Of a DNA stretch of 64,000 bases, positions 29,503-38,189 are shown piece by piece (the stretch's first letter is position 1; each line of letters begins with the position of its first letter). The DNA is from Lacimicrobium alkaliphilum (GTDB lineage: Bacteria; Pseudomonadota; Gammaproteobacteria; Enterobacterales; Alteromonadaceae), in NCBI RefSeq assembly GCF_001466725.1, contig NZ_CP013650.1, forward strand, positions 2,170,001 through 2,234,000, in the 5' to 3' direction. Position numbers and translations under genes: made by a program. The notes under the pieces were generated by a model. It was not told the DNA's origin. It was given only the letters and a program-made list of their open reading frames with translations, and searched no databases.

Positions 29503-30459
29503 CTATTCTCCCCGACCATGGGGTTTATCCAGGGTTAACCTTGGTCCTGTCGGAACAACCCGCGTGGGATTGATGCTGTCGTGACTGTAATAATAATGCC
29601 GCTTGATATGATCCAGATTGACTGTATCGGCCACGCCAGGATACTGATATAGCTCGCGCAAATAGCCACGCAAATTGGCATAGTCCTCTATCCGCTGCAA
29701 ATTACATTTGAAATGTCCGACATACACCGCATCAAAACGTATCAGTGTGGTAAATAGCCGCCAATCCGCTTCGGTAATTTGCTCCCCTGCGAGATAACGG
29801 TTACTGGCCAGGTGCCGGTCCAGTTTATCCAGCTCTGCAAACAATGCTGTCACTGCCTCTTCATAGGCCTGCTGAGTCGTCGCAAAGCCGGCCTTGTAGA
29901 CCCCATTATTAACCTTGTCGTACACCCTTTGGTTAATATCATCTATTCCGGATGCCAGTTGTGCGGGATAAAAATCCAGGGTGTTGCCGGTCAGATCATT
30001 AAAGGCATGGTTAAAAATCCGAATAATCTCTGCCGATTCATTGTTTACAATACTTTGACTGTGTTTATCCCATAGCACCGGCACCGTGACCCTGCCGCTA
30101 TATTGAGGATCCGCTTTGGTATATAACTGATGCATATAATCCAGAGAATAGAGATGATCCTCTGTGGCACCGGGATAGCCATCAAACTCCCAGCCATTTT
30201 CAAGCATGTCCGGGCTGACAACAGATACCGAAATATGCGGCTCAAGGCCTTTGAGCTTGCGGAATATCAGTGTACGGTGGGCCCATGGGCAAGCCAGTGA
30301 CACATATAAATGATAACGGCCAGACTCGGGTTTGTACTCACTGCCCGGCTCATTTGAAATCGTATTTCTGAAGCGCGATGACTCCCGTTCAAAACGCCCG
30401 CCGGATTTCCTGGTGTCGTACCATTTGTCCTGCCATTTACCTTCTACCAATAATCCCAT
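29503..30459 (-). CDS. yqjG: Glutathionyl-hydroquinone reductase (YqjG type)
   Basis: A Xi-class glutathione transferase that reduces glutathionyl-hydroquinones. This 318-residue protein has the diagnostic N-terminal LYVSLACPWAHRTLIF with catalytic C57, the SVVSPDMLENGWEF substrate region, VPVLWDKHSQSIVNNESAEII for GSH binding, and a C-terminal helical GST domain. It lies one base upstream of the pirin gene; a pirin next to this enzyme fits a role in quinone or aromatic detoxification. Confidence 0.93.
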   Translation of the reverse strand: MGLLVEGKWQDKWYDTRKSGGRFERESSRFRNTISNEPGSEYKPESGRYHLYVSLACPWAHRTLIFRKLKGLEPHISVSVVSPDMLENGWEFDGYPGATEDHLYSLDYMHQLYTKADPQYSGRVTVPVLWDKHSQSIVNNESAEIIRIFNHAFNDLTGNTLDFYPAQLASGIDDINQRVYDKVNNGVYKAGFATTQQAYEEAVTALFAELDKLDRHLASNRYLAGEQITEADWRLFTTLIRFDAVYVGHFKCNLQRIEDYANLRGYLRELYQYPGVADTVNLDHIKRHYYYSHDSINPTRVVPTGPRLTLDKPHGRGE

Positions 30460-30553
30460 CTGTAGACTCCTGATATTTCTGATTGATGGGTACTATTTAA
30501 CCAGTCAATTATGTTGTTAAAAAGTGCAATAAAGTCACACAACCTTTCTATTT

Positions 30554-31750
30554 TTATGAAAGCTTGTCGATTACTGCCCTGGCGATAGGTATCGCAGAGG
30601 TCGCCGCCGGTGAGGGCGCGTTACCCAGATGCAAGGTACATTCTGTTTGTATAAACTTAAAATCATGCAGCAATTCCCCCTTATCAGTGACGGCCTGGGC
30701 ACGCACGCCACTTCTGTATGGAAGCAGGTCTGCTCTGCGAATTTGCGGACAATATGCCTGTACCCTGCGCAGGTATGCACCTTTATTCAGGGAGCCATAA
30801 AGCTCCCTCAGTCCACTGTGCCAGTATCGTTTTAACAATGGCCAACAACCGCTGAAACCCAGCATCTGACCCATTTCACGGATATTGAACTGATCCCAGC
30901 CATAGCCCTCTCTGGCCATTGCCAGCACCGCGTTTGGCCCTACAGTCACACTACCATCAATCATTCTGGTCAGATGCACACCCAAAAACGGTAAAGCCGG
31001 ATCCGGTACCGGGTAAATCAGATGCCGCACCAGTTGATTGTATTTTTCAGGTAGCCGGAAATATTCACCACGAAAAGGGATGATCTGAAAATCCGTTTCG
31101 ATACCCTGTAAACGAATCAGATGATCCGCATACAGCCCACAGCAATTAATAAGCTTTTCTGCAACATAGCACTTACCACCTGCCTGCACCCTGACTCCCG
31201 ACCCCGTTTCAGAAACGGCACTAATCTGATGATTAAATACCACCTCAGCCCCGGCATCCATCGCCAGCGCCAGCATTACTCTGGTCAGCGCCGCATAATC
31301 TGTTATACCGGTTTGTGCCACACCCATGGCAGCGGTGCCTGTGATGGCGGGTTCAAGCTCCCTGAGTCGCCTGGCACTGAGTCTCTGTGGGTTGAGGTCA
31401 TTATCCTGACAGCGTTGAAATAATGTTTCCAGCCCACTTTGCTGGGATTCATTGGTCGCCACAATGAGCTTGCCACATTGTAAAAAAGGCACCTGATACT
31501 GACGACAGAAACTCAGTGTCTGTTCCAGACCTTCCCGGCAATAACGGGCTTTTAAGCTGCCGGGTTGGTAATAAACTCCGGCGTGGATGACACCCGAGTT
31601 GCGTCCGGTTTGATGGCGGGCGGCGTCTGCTTCTTTTTCCACAATCAACACCCGGTGGGACGGGTAGCGACTAAGATACTCTCTGGCGCAGGCCGCACCG
31701 AGTATACCGGCGCCGGCAATAATCAGATGGTAGGACCGGGATTTTGTCAT
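30554..31750 (-). CDS. lhgO: L-2-hydroxyglutarate oxidase/dehydrogenase LhgO
   Basis: A flavoenzyme oxidising L-2-hydroxyglutarate to 2-oxoglutarate, passing electrons to the membrane quinone pool in E. coli. In this 398-residue protein the FAD Rossmann motif is G13-A-G-I-L-G18 in IIAGAGILGAACAREYL. The family signature GRNSGVIHAGVYYQPGSLKARYCREG follows. PVPDPALPFLGVHLTRMIDG and the late SGVRAQAVTDKG segment are also typical. Its start overlaps the upstream DUF6279 lipoprotein stop by four bases. Confidence 0.93.
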   Translation of the reverse strand: MTKSRSYHLIIAGAGILGAACAREYLSRYPSHRVLIVEKEADAARHQTGRNSGVIHAGVYYQPGSLKARYCREGLEQTLSFCRQYQVPFLQCGKLIVATNESQQSGLETLFQRCQDNDLNPQRLSARRLRELEPAITGTAAMGVAQTGITDYAALTRVMLALAMDAGAEVVFNHQISAVSETGSGVRVQAGGKCYVAEKLINCCGLYADHLIRLQGIETDFQIIPFRGEYFRLPEKYNQLVRHLIYPVPDPALPFLGVHLTRMIDGSVTVGPNAVLAMAREGYGWDQFNIREMGQMLGFSGCWPLLKRYWHSGLRELYGSLNKGAYLRRVQAYCPQIRRADLLPYRSGVRAQAVTDKGELLHDFKFIQTECTLHLGNAPSPAATSAIPIARAVIDKLS

Positions 31751-32577
31751 CCATCCCCCATCAGATCGCTGAGATCCCTTATCAAATCTTCAATCTCTTC
31801 CTGTAAGTGGGCTTTCTGACGTTCTGAGAGACCCGCGTGCAAATCTGCCAGCAAGGAGGCATAGACATTACGATTATAGGCAGACTGCTCACGATAAGTC
31901 TGATGTTCAAACTGGCGCGGATCCAACACCACGGCGTCCATTGCACGACGCCAACGCTCAGTATCTTCTCTTTGCAGCAGTATCTGCCTGGCTTCAGATT
32001 GCCATTTCCGCCGGTATTGCATCCAGTCTTTAAAGTTAGGCTTTAACTTGCCGGAGTAACGCCTGAGCAGTTCTTTTTGCGGCTTCGATAAGGGGCCAAT
32101 CCACTGCACAATGTCTTCCTGCAGTTTGTCAGTTCGTCTGCTGTCGTCGCGGGATTTTTGTCGCTGCTCTCTTTCCCGGTTGCGCTTTTCCAGTTCGTCG
32201 AATATGGATTCGATTTGCTTATCATCCAGCTTCAGCGCCAGGGTGCTGAGATCACCGGCAACTTCCTGTAACAATCGATTCCAGTGGGTCCGACCCCGTT
32301 CAAATTCACTGAGCCACTGTGCCCGGTCCAGCGGGGTGTGTTCAATCCGGCTTTTCAGCTCTTGCAGATGCTGCCGGTAAGCCACCAATTCCTCGCTTCG
32401 GTGCCAATTCAGCCACTGCCGCATATAATCGTCAAAAACGGCTTCCTGCTCTGCATTCAAATCGACATAGTCATCAATATACCAGTGCACCAGCCAGTCG
32501 AGATTATTATATACAAAGCCTGTAGAGCAGCTGCTTAAACACAATACAAAAAATATGCTGAACAGAAACTTCTTCAT
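31747..32577 (-). CDS. DUF6279 family lipoprotein
   Basis: A 276-residue lipoprotein from ATG 32575-32577 (MKKFLFSIFFVLCLSSC); the lipobox LSSC lipidates C17. The longer frame from 32598 adds seven residues before the signal. The mature part opens with YNNLDWLVHWYIDDYVDLNAEQE and is helical and rich in Arg/Glu/Gln. That opening is the mark of this Pseudomonadota family of unknown function. It overlaps lhgO by four bases. Confidence 0.85.
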   Translation of the reverse strand: MKKFLFSIFFVLCLSSCSTGFVYNNLDWLVHWYIDDYVDLNAEQEAVFDDYMRQWLNWHRSEELVAYRQHLQELKSRIEHTPLDRAQWLSEFERGRTHWNRLLQEVAGDLSTLALKLDDKQIESIFDELEKRNREREQRQKSRDDSRRTDKLQEDIVQWIGPLSKPQKELLRRYSGKLKPNFKDWMQYRRKWQSEARQILLQREDTERWRRAMDAVVLDPRQFEHQTYREQSAYNRNVYASLLADLHAGLSERQKAHLQEEIEDLIRDLSDLMGDG

Positions 32578-32720
32578 CCGTATTCCCTGATTTGTCACTT
32601 GCCTGTTATCTTATACCTTCACAATGACAGAATTGATCGCTATCTGTCCGGTTTCTGATTGCCGGCCACAGCGTTAAGACTAAATATTAAACGCCGGGTT
32701 TTCTATCCTAAGGAGCGCAA

Positions 32721-33731
32721 ATGAAACGTATTGCCATGTTGACCTCAGGTGGTGATGCCCCTGGTATGAATGCCGCAATCCGGGCTATCGTACTGGCGAG
32801 TCATTATTCGGGTATCCAGCCGCTGGGTTATCAGCATGGCTTTAATGGTCTGCTCGAGCAGGAATACCGCTATCTTGGCACCGAAGATGTCTACAACATT
32901 ATCCAGCGGGGCGGTACCATTCTTAAAAGCGCTCGCTGTCAGCCCTTCACTACCCCAGAGGGTGCGCGCCTGGCGGCCAGCAACCTTAATCAGGCCAAGG
33001 TAGATGGTCTGATTATTATAGGCGGCGATGGTTCCTTCCACGGTGCCGAACACTTGTCCAACTACTGGAATGGCAAAATTGTCGGCCTGCCTGGCACCAT
33101 AGATAATGATATTAACGGCACCGATGCCACTATTGGTTATTACACCGCTATAGACACAGCGCTGGAGAGTATCGATAAGGTTCGTGACACCGCCGATGCC
33201 TTCGAGCGAATCTTCCTGATTGAGGTCATGGGCAGACATGCCGGCTTTATTGGCCTGAGCGCGGCGGTGTGTTCAGGTGCCGAACAGGTGCTCTTGCCGG
33301 AGCTCTATCCCGATGCACCTCCGGAACTGGATGATCTGGCTGAACACATCCAAAGAGCCCAGAAAATTCGCGGTAAATGCAGTTATATTATGGTGATGTC
33401 TGAGAATCTCTGGCCAGGTGGCGCCACCGATCTTGCCAATCAACTCAAAGCCCGCACAGGTATAGAATGCCGCCCGGTGATCCTCGGCCATGTGCAACGG
33501 GGAGGCTCTCCTGTCAGTCTCGATCGTATGCTGGCGTCCAAACTCGGCGCTTACGCCGTTGAGGCACTGTTAGCCGGTAAAACCGGCATCATGATTGGTG
33601 AACGAAATCAGCAACTGGTCGAGGTTCCCTTTCAGCAAAGCTGGAACAAACCGAAAGCACTCGATCCCTATCTGGTAAAAATCCAGCGTCAGGTTTTTGA
33701 TCTGGTTAAGAACGAGAACAACACAAATTGA
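32721..33731 (+). CDS. pfkA: ATP-dependent 6-phosphofructokinase
   Basis: Phosphorylates fructose 6-phosphate to fructose 1,6-bisphosphate. It has 336 residues, about 16 more than E. coli PfkA. The N-terminal TSGGDAPGMNAAIR (8-21) and IIIGGDGS (98-105) bind ATP; G104 marks an ATP- rather than pyrophosphate-dependent enzyme. The catalytic Asp is D128 in PGTIDNDINGTD. EVMGRHAGF and LGHVQRGGSPVSLDR are sugar-phosphate contacts. The start follows a good AAGGAG. It stands alone between a divergent lipoprotein gene and the porin gene. Confidence 0.95.
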   Translation: MKRIAMLTSGGDAPGMNAAIRAIVLASHYSGIQPLGYQHGFNGLLEQEYRYLGTEDVYNIIQRGGTILKSARCQPFTTPEGARLAASNLNQAKVDGLIIIGGDGSFHGAEHLSNYWNGKIVGLPGTIDNDINGTDATIGYYTAIDTALESIDKVRDTADAFERIFLIEVMGRHAGFIGLSAAVCSGAEQVLLPELYPDAPPELDDLAEHIQRAQKIRGKCSYIMVMSENLWPGGATDLANQLKARTGIECRPVILGHVQRGGSPVSLDRMLASKLGAYAVEALLAGKTGIMIGERNQQLVEVPFQQSWNKPKALDPYLVKIQRQVFDLVKNENNTN

Positions 33732-33988
33732 CGACCTGTCTTCCCTGTCGTTTTATTCCGGAAAACTTCTGAACCTTATAACCAGAGCATTTCAGTTAAA
33801 ACTATTCTAATTTTGGCAACACCATCTATCGAGGATAGCGATAAATAGAAAGCGCAAAAAATTTCTGCCGGTGGCAATCCCTCGCCAATAAAGGGCTGCG
33901 GAATTATCCTGAATTTATCAGTTACAAAAAGTTGCAAAACTCAAAACTGCACTATACTTAAACTGAAAACTTCTTAGGAAACAACACT

Positions 33989-34669
33989 ATGCATCGTAAA
34001 ACACTCGCTTTACTTGCCACGCTTTCCTGTTCCTTCGCTGCTCAGGCCGAATGGTCTTCCACCGTAACCCTTGCCAGCGACTACCTGTTTAACGGGGTCA
34101 GTCAGACCGACGAAAAACCTGCACTGCAGGCAAGTCTGGACTGGGCCGGTGATAGCGGTTGGTACGCCGGAGCCTGGGCATCCAATGTGGATTTTGGTGA
34201 TGATACCAACCTGGAAGTAGATTTGTATGCAGGGTTTTATCAGGATATTAACGACAATGTAGGGCTGGATCTGGGTGTCGCCCAGTATACCTACCACGGT
34301 GCCAGTTACAGCGACGAAGGCAATTATGCCGAAGCCTACATGCTCTGGGCCATTGGCAATACTGAACTGAACTTCTGGTATGCCTGGGATTACTTTGGCA
34401 CAGGTGCCGGTCACTATATCGTGATGCTGAATCACACTATCCCAATCACTGACGACCTCTCGTTGCTACTCGGCGTTGATCGTTCTACCAGCACCGACAG
34501 TGATAAATTCCAGTGGGAGGAAGGTGATGACTCCTATATTCACTGGCAGGCCACCGCTAATTACAGTATCTCCGGTTTTGACCTCTCTTTGGGCGTTCAG
34601 GGCACAGACCTTGATACCTATGGGGATACCAGAGTGCTGTTGACCGTTGGCCGGACCTTCAATTTCTGA
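33989..34669 (+). CDS. TorF family putative outer-membrane porin
   Basis: A 226-residue protein with signal peptide (residues 1-20, ending AAQA before EWSSTV). The mature segment SSTVTLASDYLFNGVSQTDEKPALQASLDW is the signature of the TorF/Gcw_chp family of putative porins. The sequence has alternating aromatic strands and ends with a C-terminal Phe (VLLTVGRTFNF), as for outer-membrane barrels. The start is backed by AGGAAAC. It lies 16 bases before a periplasmic binding protein gene, so it may admit the ligand sensed by the downstream cluster. Confidence 0.88.
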   Translation: MHRKTLALLATLSCSFAAQAEWSSTVTLASDYLFNGVSQTDEKPALQASLDWAGDSGWYAGAWASNVDFGDDTNLEVDLYAGFYQDINDNVGLDLGVAQYTYHGASYSDEGNYAEAYMLWAIGNTELNFWYAWDYFGTGAGHYIVMLNHTIPITDDLSLLLGVDRSTSTDSDKFQWEEGDDSYIHWQATANYSISGFDLSLGVQGTDLDTYGDTRVLLTVGRTFNF

Positions 34670-34685
34670 TTGGGGATAAGTAATC

Positions 34686-35408
34686 ATGAAAAAAATTCTG
34701 ATAATCAGCCTGTTGTTTTTGCTATCGCCATTATGTCGTGCCGATACCCTTTACCTTACGTCACTGGACTGGCCTCCTTACTCGGGCAAGAAGCTCACTG
34801 AACAAGGCGCTTCGATTGCTGTAGCCAAAGCCGCCTTTGCAAGTATGGGTCATGAATTGGTGGTCGAATTTTACCCCTGGAGTCGTGCAGTGAAACTGGC
34901 CAGCGACGATAGTAAATACGCCGGCTATTTTCCCGAATACCATTATGAATCAGATGAATTTGTCTTTTCAGAACCCATGGGGCAAGGACCTCTTGGCCTG
35001 GTTCAGCGTAAAGATAAGCCTGTTAGCTGGAGTAAGGTCAGTGACTTAACTCAATACCGCCTGGGGGTGGTGCAGGACTATATTAATACCGAGGAGCTGG
35101 ATGCGTTAATCGCCAGTGGTGATATCAGTGCCCAGGCCGTGGTGTCTGATGATAAGAACGTCCAGAAAGTTGCTGCGGGGCGCATTGATGCTGCCGTTAT
35201 TGACGCTAATGTGCTTAATTATTTGCTGACCAATGAGCCCAGTCTCAAGGGATTGGCAGACAAGGTAGAAATGAATAGCACGCTTTTAGTCAACAAGGAG
35301 TTGCACATTGCCTTTGAAAATACTCATGAAGGCAAGAAATGGCGCGATATCTTTAATGAAGGACTCAAAAAGATAGATGTTCAGGCTATTATGGCCAAAC
35401 ATCTCTGA
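34686..35408 (+). CDS. Periplasmic solute-binding protein (SBP_bac_3 type)
   Basis: A 240-residue secreted protein with signal peptide (1-19, LLFLLSPLCRA). The mature protein starts DTLYLTSLDWPPYSG, typical of the short family-3 binding proteins, and contains SRAVKLA, GYFPEYHYESDEFVFSEPMG, YRLGVVQDYINTEEL and AAVIDANVLNYLL segments of the two-lobe fold. No ABC permease or ATPase is nearby. Proteins of this size without transporters are often ligand-presenting or enzyme-like sensor components. It precedes a chemoreceptor gene. Confidence 0.88.
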   Translation: MKKILIISLLFLLSPLCRADTLYLTSLDWPPYSGKKLTEQGASIAVAKAAFASMGHELVVEFYPWSRAVKLASDDSKYAGYFPEYHYESDEFVFSEPMGQGPLGLVQRKDKPVSWSKVSDLTQYRLGVVQDYINTEELDALIASGDISAQAVVSDDKNVQKVAAGRIDAAVIDANVLNYLLTNEPSLKGLADKVEMNSTLLVNKELHIAFENTHEGKKWRDIFNEGLKKIDVQAIMAKHL

Positions 35409-35498
35409 GGTCCTGAATCATGAGGTTGCTGTTGATTTACTATTGCCTGAATATGCGATTGACACTGAACCTCCGGGAAAACCACTTCCGACATTGAG

Positions 35499-36998
35499 AT
35501 GCCCATGAAGTTTACCAAGTCCATATCCTTTAAGTTGATTATCGCTGCCCTGACGCTGGTATTAGTGGTCGTGCTGGTGCTCGGCATTTATGACTACAAT
35601 GTGCAGAGCAAAAGACTCAAAGAAAGACAACAAACACAAATCAGTCTGATGGAATCCAGGCTACAGCTGAATCTTCCCGCAGCCATGTGGAATTTCGAAG
35701 AGGGACAAATGGAACGTATCCTCAATGCGGAGCAACAGTCTGAGGATGTGGCACGGCTTGAGATCTATAACGACTCCGGTGAACGGATAATGAGCTCAAC
35801 CGGCAGCAGTACCGATGAAACCAGACGTATCACCCTGCGCTACGAAGAGGACGGCAATGTTACCGAGCTTGGCAGCGTGCAGGTGTATATAGATAACAGC
35901 CCTATTGAAGAACAACTCAGCAGCCTTGCTACCAGTGCACTGGTTAAAGGTTTGTTGCTGGCCGGACTGTTAGTGGCCGCACTTTATCTGCTGTTTAACA
36001 AACTGGTAATCAGCCCCCTGTCAGATGTGGCAAATGCCCTTGAAAATATCGCCCGTGGTGAGGGGGACCTGACCCGGAGATTGATCGTTAAACGGGATGA
36101 TGAAATCGGCAAAGTGGCCGAATCATTTAATGTGTTTGTGGAGAAGATTCAGACCCTGGTGTTGTCCATTCAGGAAGTAGTCGAACAGACACTAAACAAC
36201 GCCCAAAGTGTACATGATGGCACCGAGGCCGGTCGCGGGCACCTGCAAAAGCAACAATCAGAAACGGATCAGGTGGCTACCGCGATCACTGAGATGTCTT
36301 CATCTGCCAAGGAAATTGCGCATAATGTACAACTCACTGCAGATGCGGCAGACCATGTCAGTGATGATGCAAAAAAAGTTTCGGATATTATCCGCACCTC
36401 CGTCAGCTCAATCAATAACCTTTCTGAGCAGCTTGAGCAGGCCGCCTCCGTTGTGGGCTCACTGGAGAGTGATGTAGAGGGTATTGTTACTGTACTGGAA
36501 GTCATTCGCAGCATCGCCGAGCAAACTAACCTGTTGGCCCTGAATGCCGCCATAGAAGCCGCCCGCGCAGGCGATCAGGGACGCGGATTCGCGGTGGTTG
36601 CCGATGAGGTCAGGGCTTTGGCATCAAGAACCCAGGACAGCACTTCACAGATTCAGCAAACCATAGAAAAACTGCAAAGCAGTGCCAAGTCAGCGGTTTC
36701 GGTGATGGAGCAAAGTCAGAGTCAGAGCAAGGAATCTGTGGAGAACGCCCGCAGCTCAGGGGATTCTATCAGCGGTATTCTGGACTCCACCAGTGAGATC
36801 ACCTCAATGGCAACCCAGATTGCCACCGCAGTGGAAGAGCAAAGCACCGTTGCTGAAGAATTAAGTCACAATGTTAACCGTATTGTCAGTGCAGGCCACG
36901 ACAGCCTTCATCAACTTGAAGAAATGACACAAAGCTCACAGAGTATGCATGAAACCGCTGAGCGTCTGAGTCAGCTGGCCAGGCAGTTTAAAGCCTGA
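35499..36998 (+). CDS. Methyl-accepting chemotaxis protein
   Basis: A 499-residue chemoreceptor. TM1 is about 10-31 ([19 protein letters not shown]), a periplasmic domain of only about 115 residues follows, TM2 is about 148-168, HAMP 169-222, and the signalling hairpin tip [20 protein letters not shown] is about 338-357, followed by [17 protein letters not shown]. There is no NWETF-type C-terminal pentapeptide. The small periplasmic domain suits sensing through a binding protein, and two such genes flank it. An in-frame ATG two codons on (35505) has better spacing to GAG and is an alternative start. Confidence 0.95.
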   Translation: MPMKFTKSISFKLIIAALTLVLVVVLVLGIYDYNVQSKRLKERQQTQISLMESRLQLNLPAAMWNFEEGQMERILNAEQQSEDVARLEIYNDSGERIMSSTGSSTDETRRITLRYEEDGNVTELGSVQVYIDNSPIEEQLSSLATSALVKGLLLAGLLVAALYLLFNKLVISPLSDVANALENIARGEGDLTRRLIVKRDDEIGKVAESFNVFVEKIQTLVLSIQEVVEQTLNNAQSVHDGTEAGRGHLQKQQSETDQVATAITEMSSSAKEIAHNVQLTADAADHVSDDAKKVSDIIRTSVSSINNLSEQLEQAASVVGSLESDVEGIVTVLEVIRSIAEQTNLLALNAAIEAARAGDQGRGFAVVADEVRALASRTQDSTSQIQQTIEKLQSSAKSAVSVMEQSQSQSKESVENARSSGDSISGILDSTSEITSMATQIATAVEEQSTVAEELSHNVNRIVSAGHDSLHQLEEMTQSSQSMHETAERLSQLARQFKA

Positions 36999-37084
36999 CA
37001 CTCAGGGACGACCTCCGTCGCAAGGAGGCCCTACATGGGCATGATTGAGAAAGATTGCCCGTTTCATATAAAAGGAGCATGACT

Positions 37085-38149
37085 ATGCGACTTTTTACCC
37101 TGAGTCTGACGCTGACAGTGTTTATGTCGGCTAACGTCTGGTCCAAAACCATTTTAAATATACTGGAATGGGAAGGCTATATCAGTCCCTTTGCGGCAGA
37201 ATTCAGTACCTATGCCAAAGAAAAAGGCATGGATGTTGAACTGAATATTGTCACCCCCTATATCACCAATCCGGAGCAAATATTCAAAGCACTGCGGGCA
37301 AAGAGTGCCGATGTCGTTACCCCTACCCACAACTATTATAAGATGAACCAGGACAAGCTGTTCCAGGTTCTGCAACCCATTGATTTTAAGCGCCTGCAGA
37401 ACTATCCCAAAGTACTGTCCTCTTTACGCAGTGCCGTATATGACCAGTTCAATGGAGAAAAGTACTCAGTACCTCAACTGGGTGGATCTTACGGCCTGGC
37501 TTACAATCAGGACAAGGTGTCGCCACCGGATTCCTGGGAAGTGTTATGGGATCCGGCCAACAAGGGCAAATACAGCGTCACCGATGACCAGTTTGAGGCC
37601 AACCTGTACATCACCATGCTGGTGCTTGGTTATCCGCCTGAAACCTTCTACGACGTCGACAGCGGGCCTTTCGACGAAGAGGAAGTACAGGCTAAACTCA
37701 ATCAGTTGGTTGCCAATGCCCATTCATTTTGGGGAGGTATGCCTGAGCCACAAAGTATGAAAACACTCAGCTATGCTACAGATTACTGGTTTGGCGTTGC
37801 AGCTGCCAACAGCTCGGGTCAGAACTGGGCCCTTGCAAATCCTGAGGAAGGACAGACGGTTTGGCTGGATACTCTGGCCATTGGCAAGCACGTCGAAGGT
37901 GATAAACTGCGCGCCAGCTATTTGCTGCTGGATTTTTTGATCAGTGAAACTATCCAGAAACGCATTCTGGAAATGTATGGTTCCATCATTGTCAACGGCG
38001 AAACCGCGAAACTGCTTGACGCTCAGGTAGCAGAAAATGGCCGTGTCGGCGATGAAACCTTCTTTGTCAAAGAAATGTTCTGGCAGCCTATGAATTCCAG
38101 AACCCGTAACATCTACAAGGACATGTGGAAAAAAGCCCGCCAACAGTGA
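37085..38149 (+). CDS. PotD-like periplasmic binding protein
   Basis: A 354-residue secreted protein from ATG 37085, placed eight bases after AAAAGGAG. Signal peptide 1-20 (LTLTVFMSANVWS). The mature protein begins KTILNILEWEGYISPFAAEF, like spermidine/putrescine-type binding proteins (PotD/SBP_bac_8), with PQLGGSYGLAYNQDKVSPPDSWEVLWDP and WLDTLAIGKHV in the expected places. No polyamine transporter genes are adjacent. It sits between a chemoreceptor and a histidine kinase, so a sensory role (ligand presentation) is inferred; polyamine binding itself is unproven. Confidence 0.9.
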   Translation: MRLFTLSLTLTVFMSANVWSKTILNILEWEGYISPFAAEFSTYAKEKGMDVELNIVTPYITNPEQIFKALRAKSADVVTPTHNYYKMNQDKLFQVLQPIDFKRLQNYPKVLSSLRSAVYDQFNGEKYSVPQLGGSYGLAYNQDKVSPPDSWEVLWDPANKGKYSVTDDQFEANLYITMLVLGYPPETFYDVDSGPFDEEEVQAKLNQLVANAHSFWGGMPEPQSMKTLSYATDYWFGVAAANSSGQNWALANPEEGQTVWLDTLAIGKHVEGDKLRASYLLLDFLISETIQKRILEMYGSIIVNGETAKLLDAQVAENGRVGDETFFVKEMFWQPMNSRTRNIYKDMWKKARQQ

Positions 38150-38189
38150 ACTCCCACATGACTGGGCGGCTCCGCACTGAGGCAGGATC

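Noticed and set aside
33741..33770. Possible pfkA terminator (ACGAC ... GTCGT then TTTTATT)
   Set aside because: Only a 5-bp stem with an 11-base loop; too weak to list.
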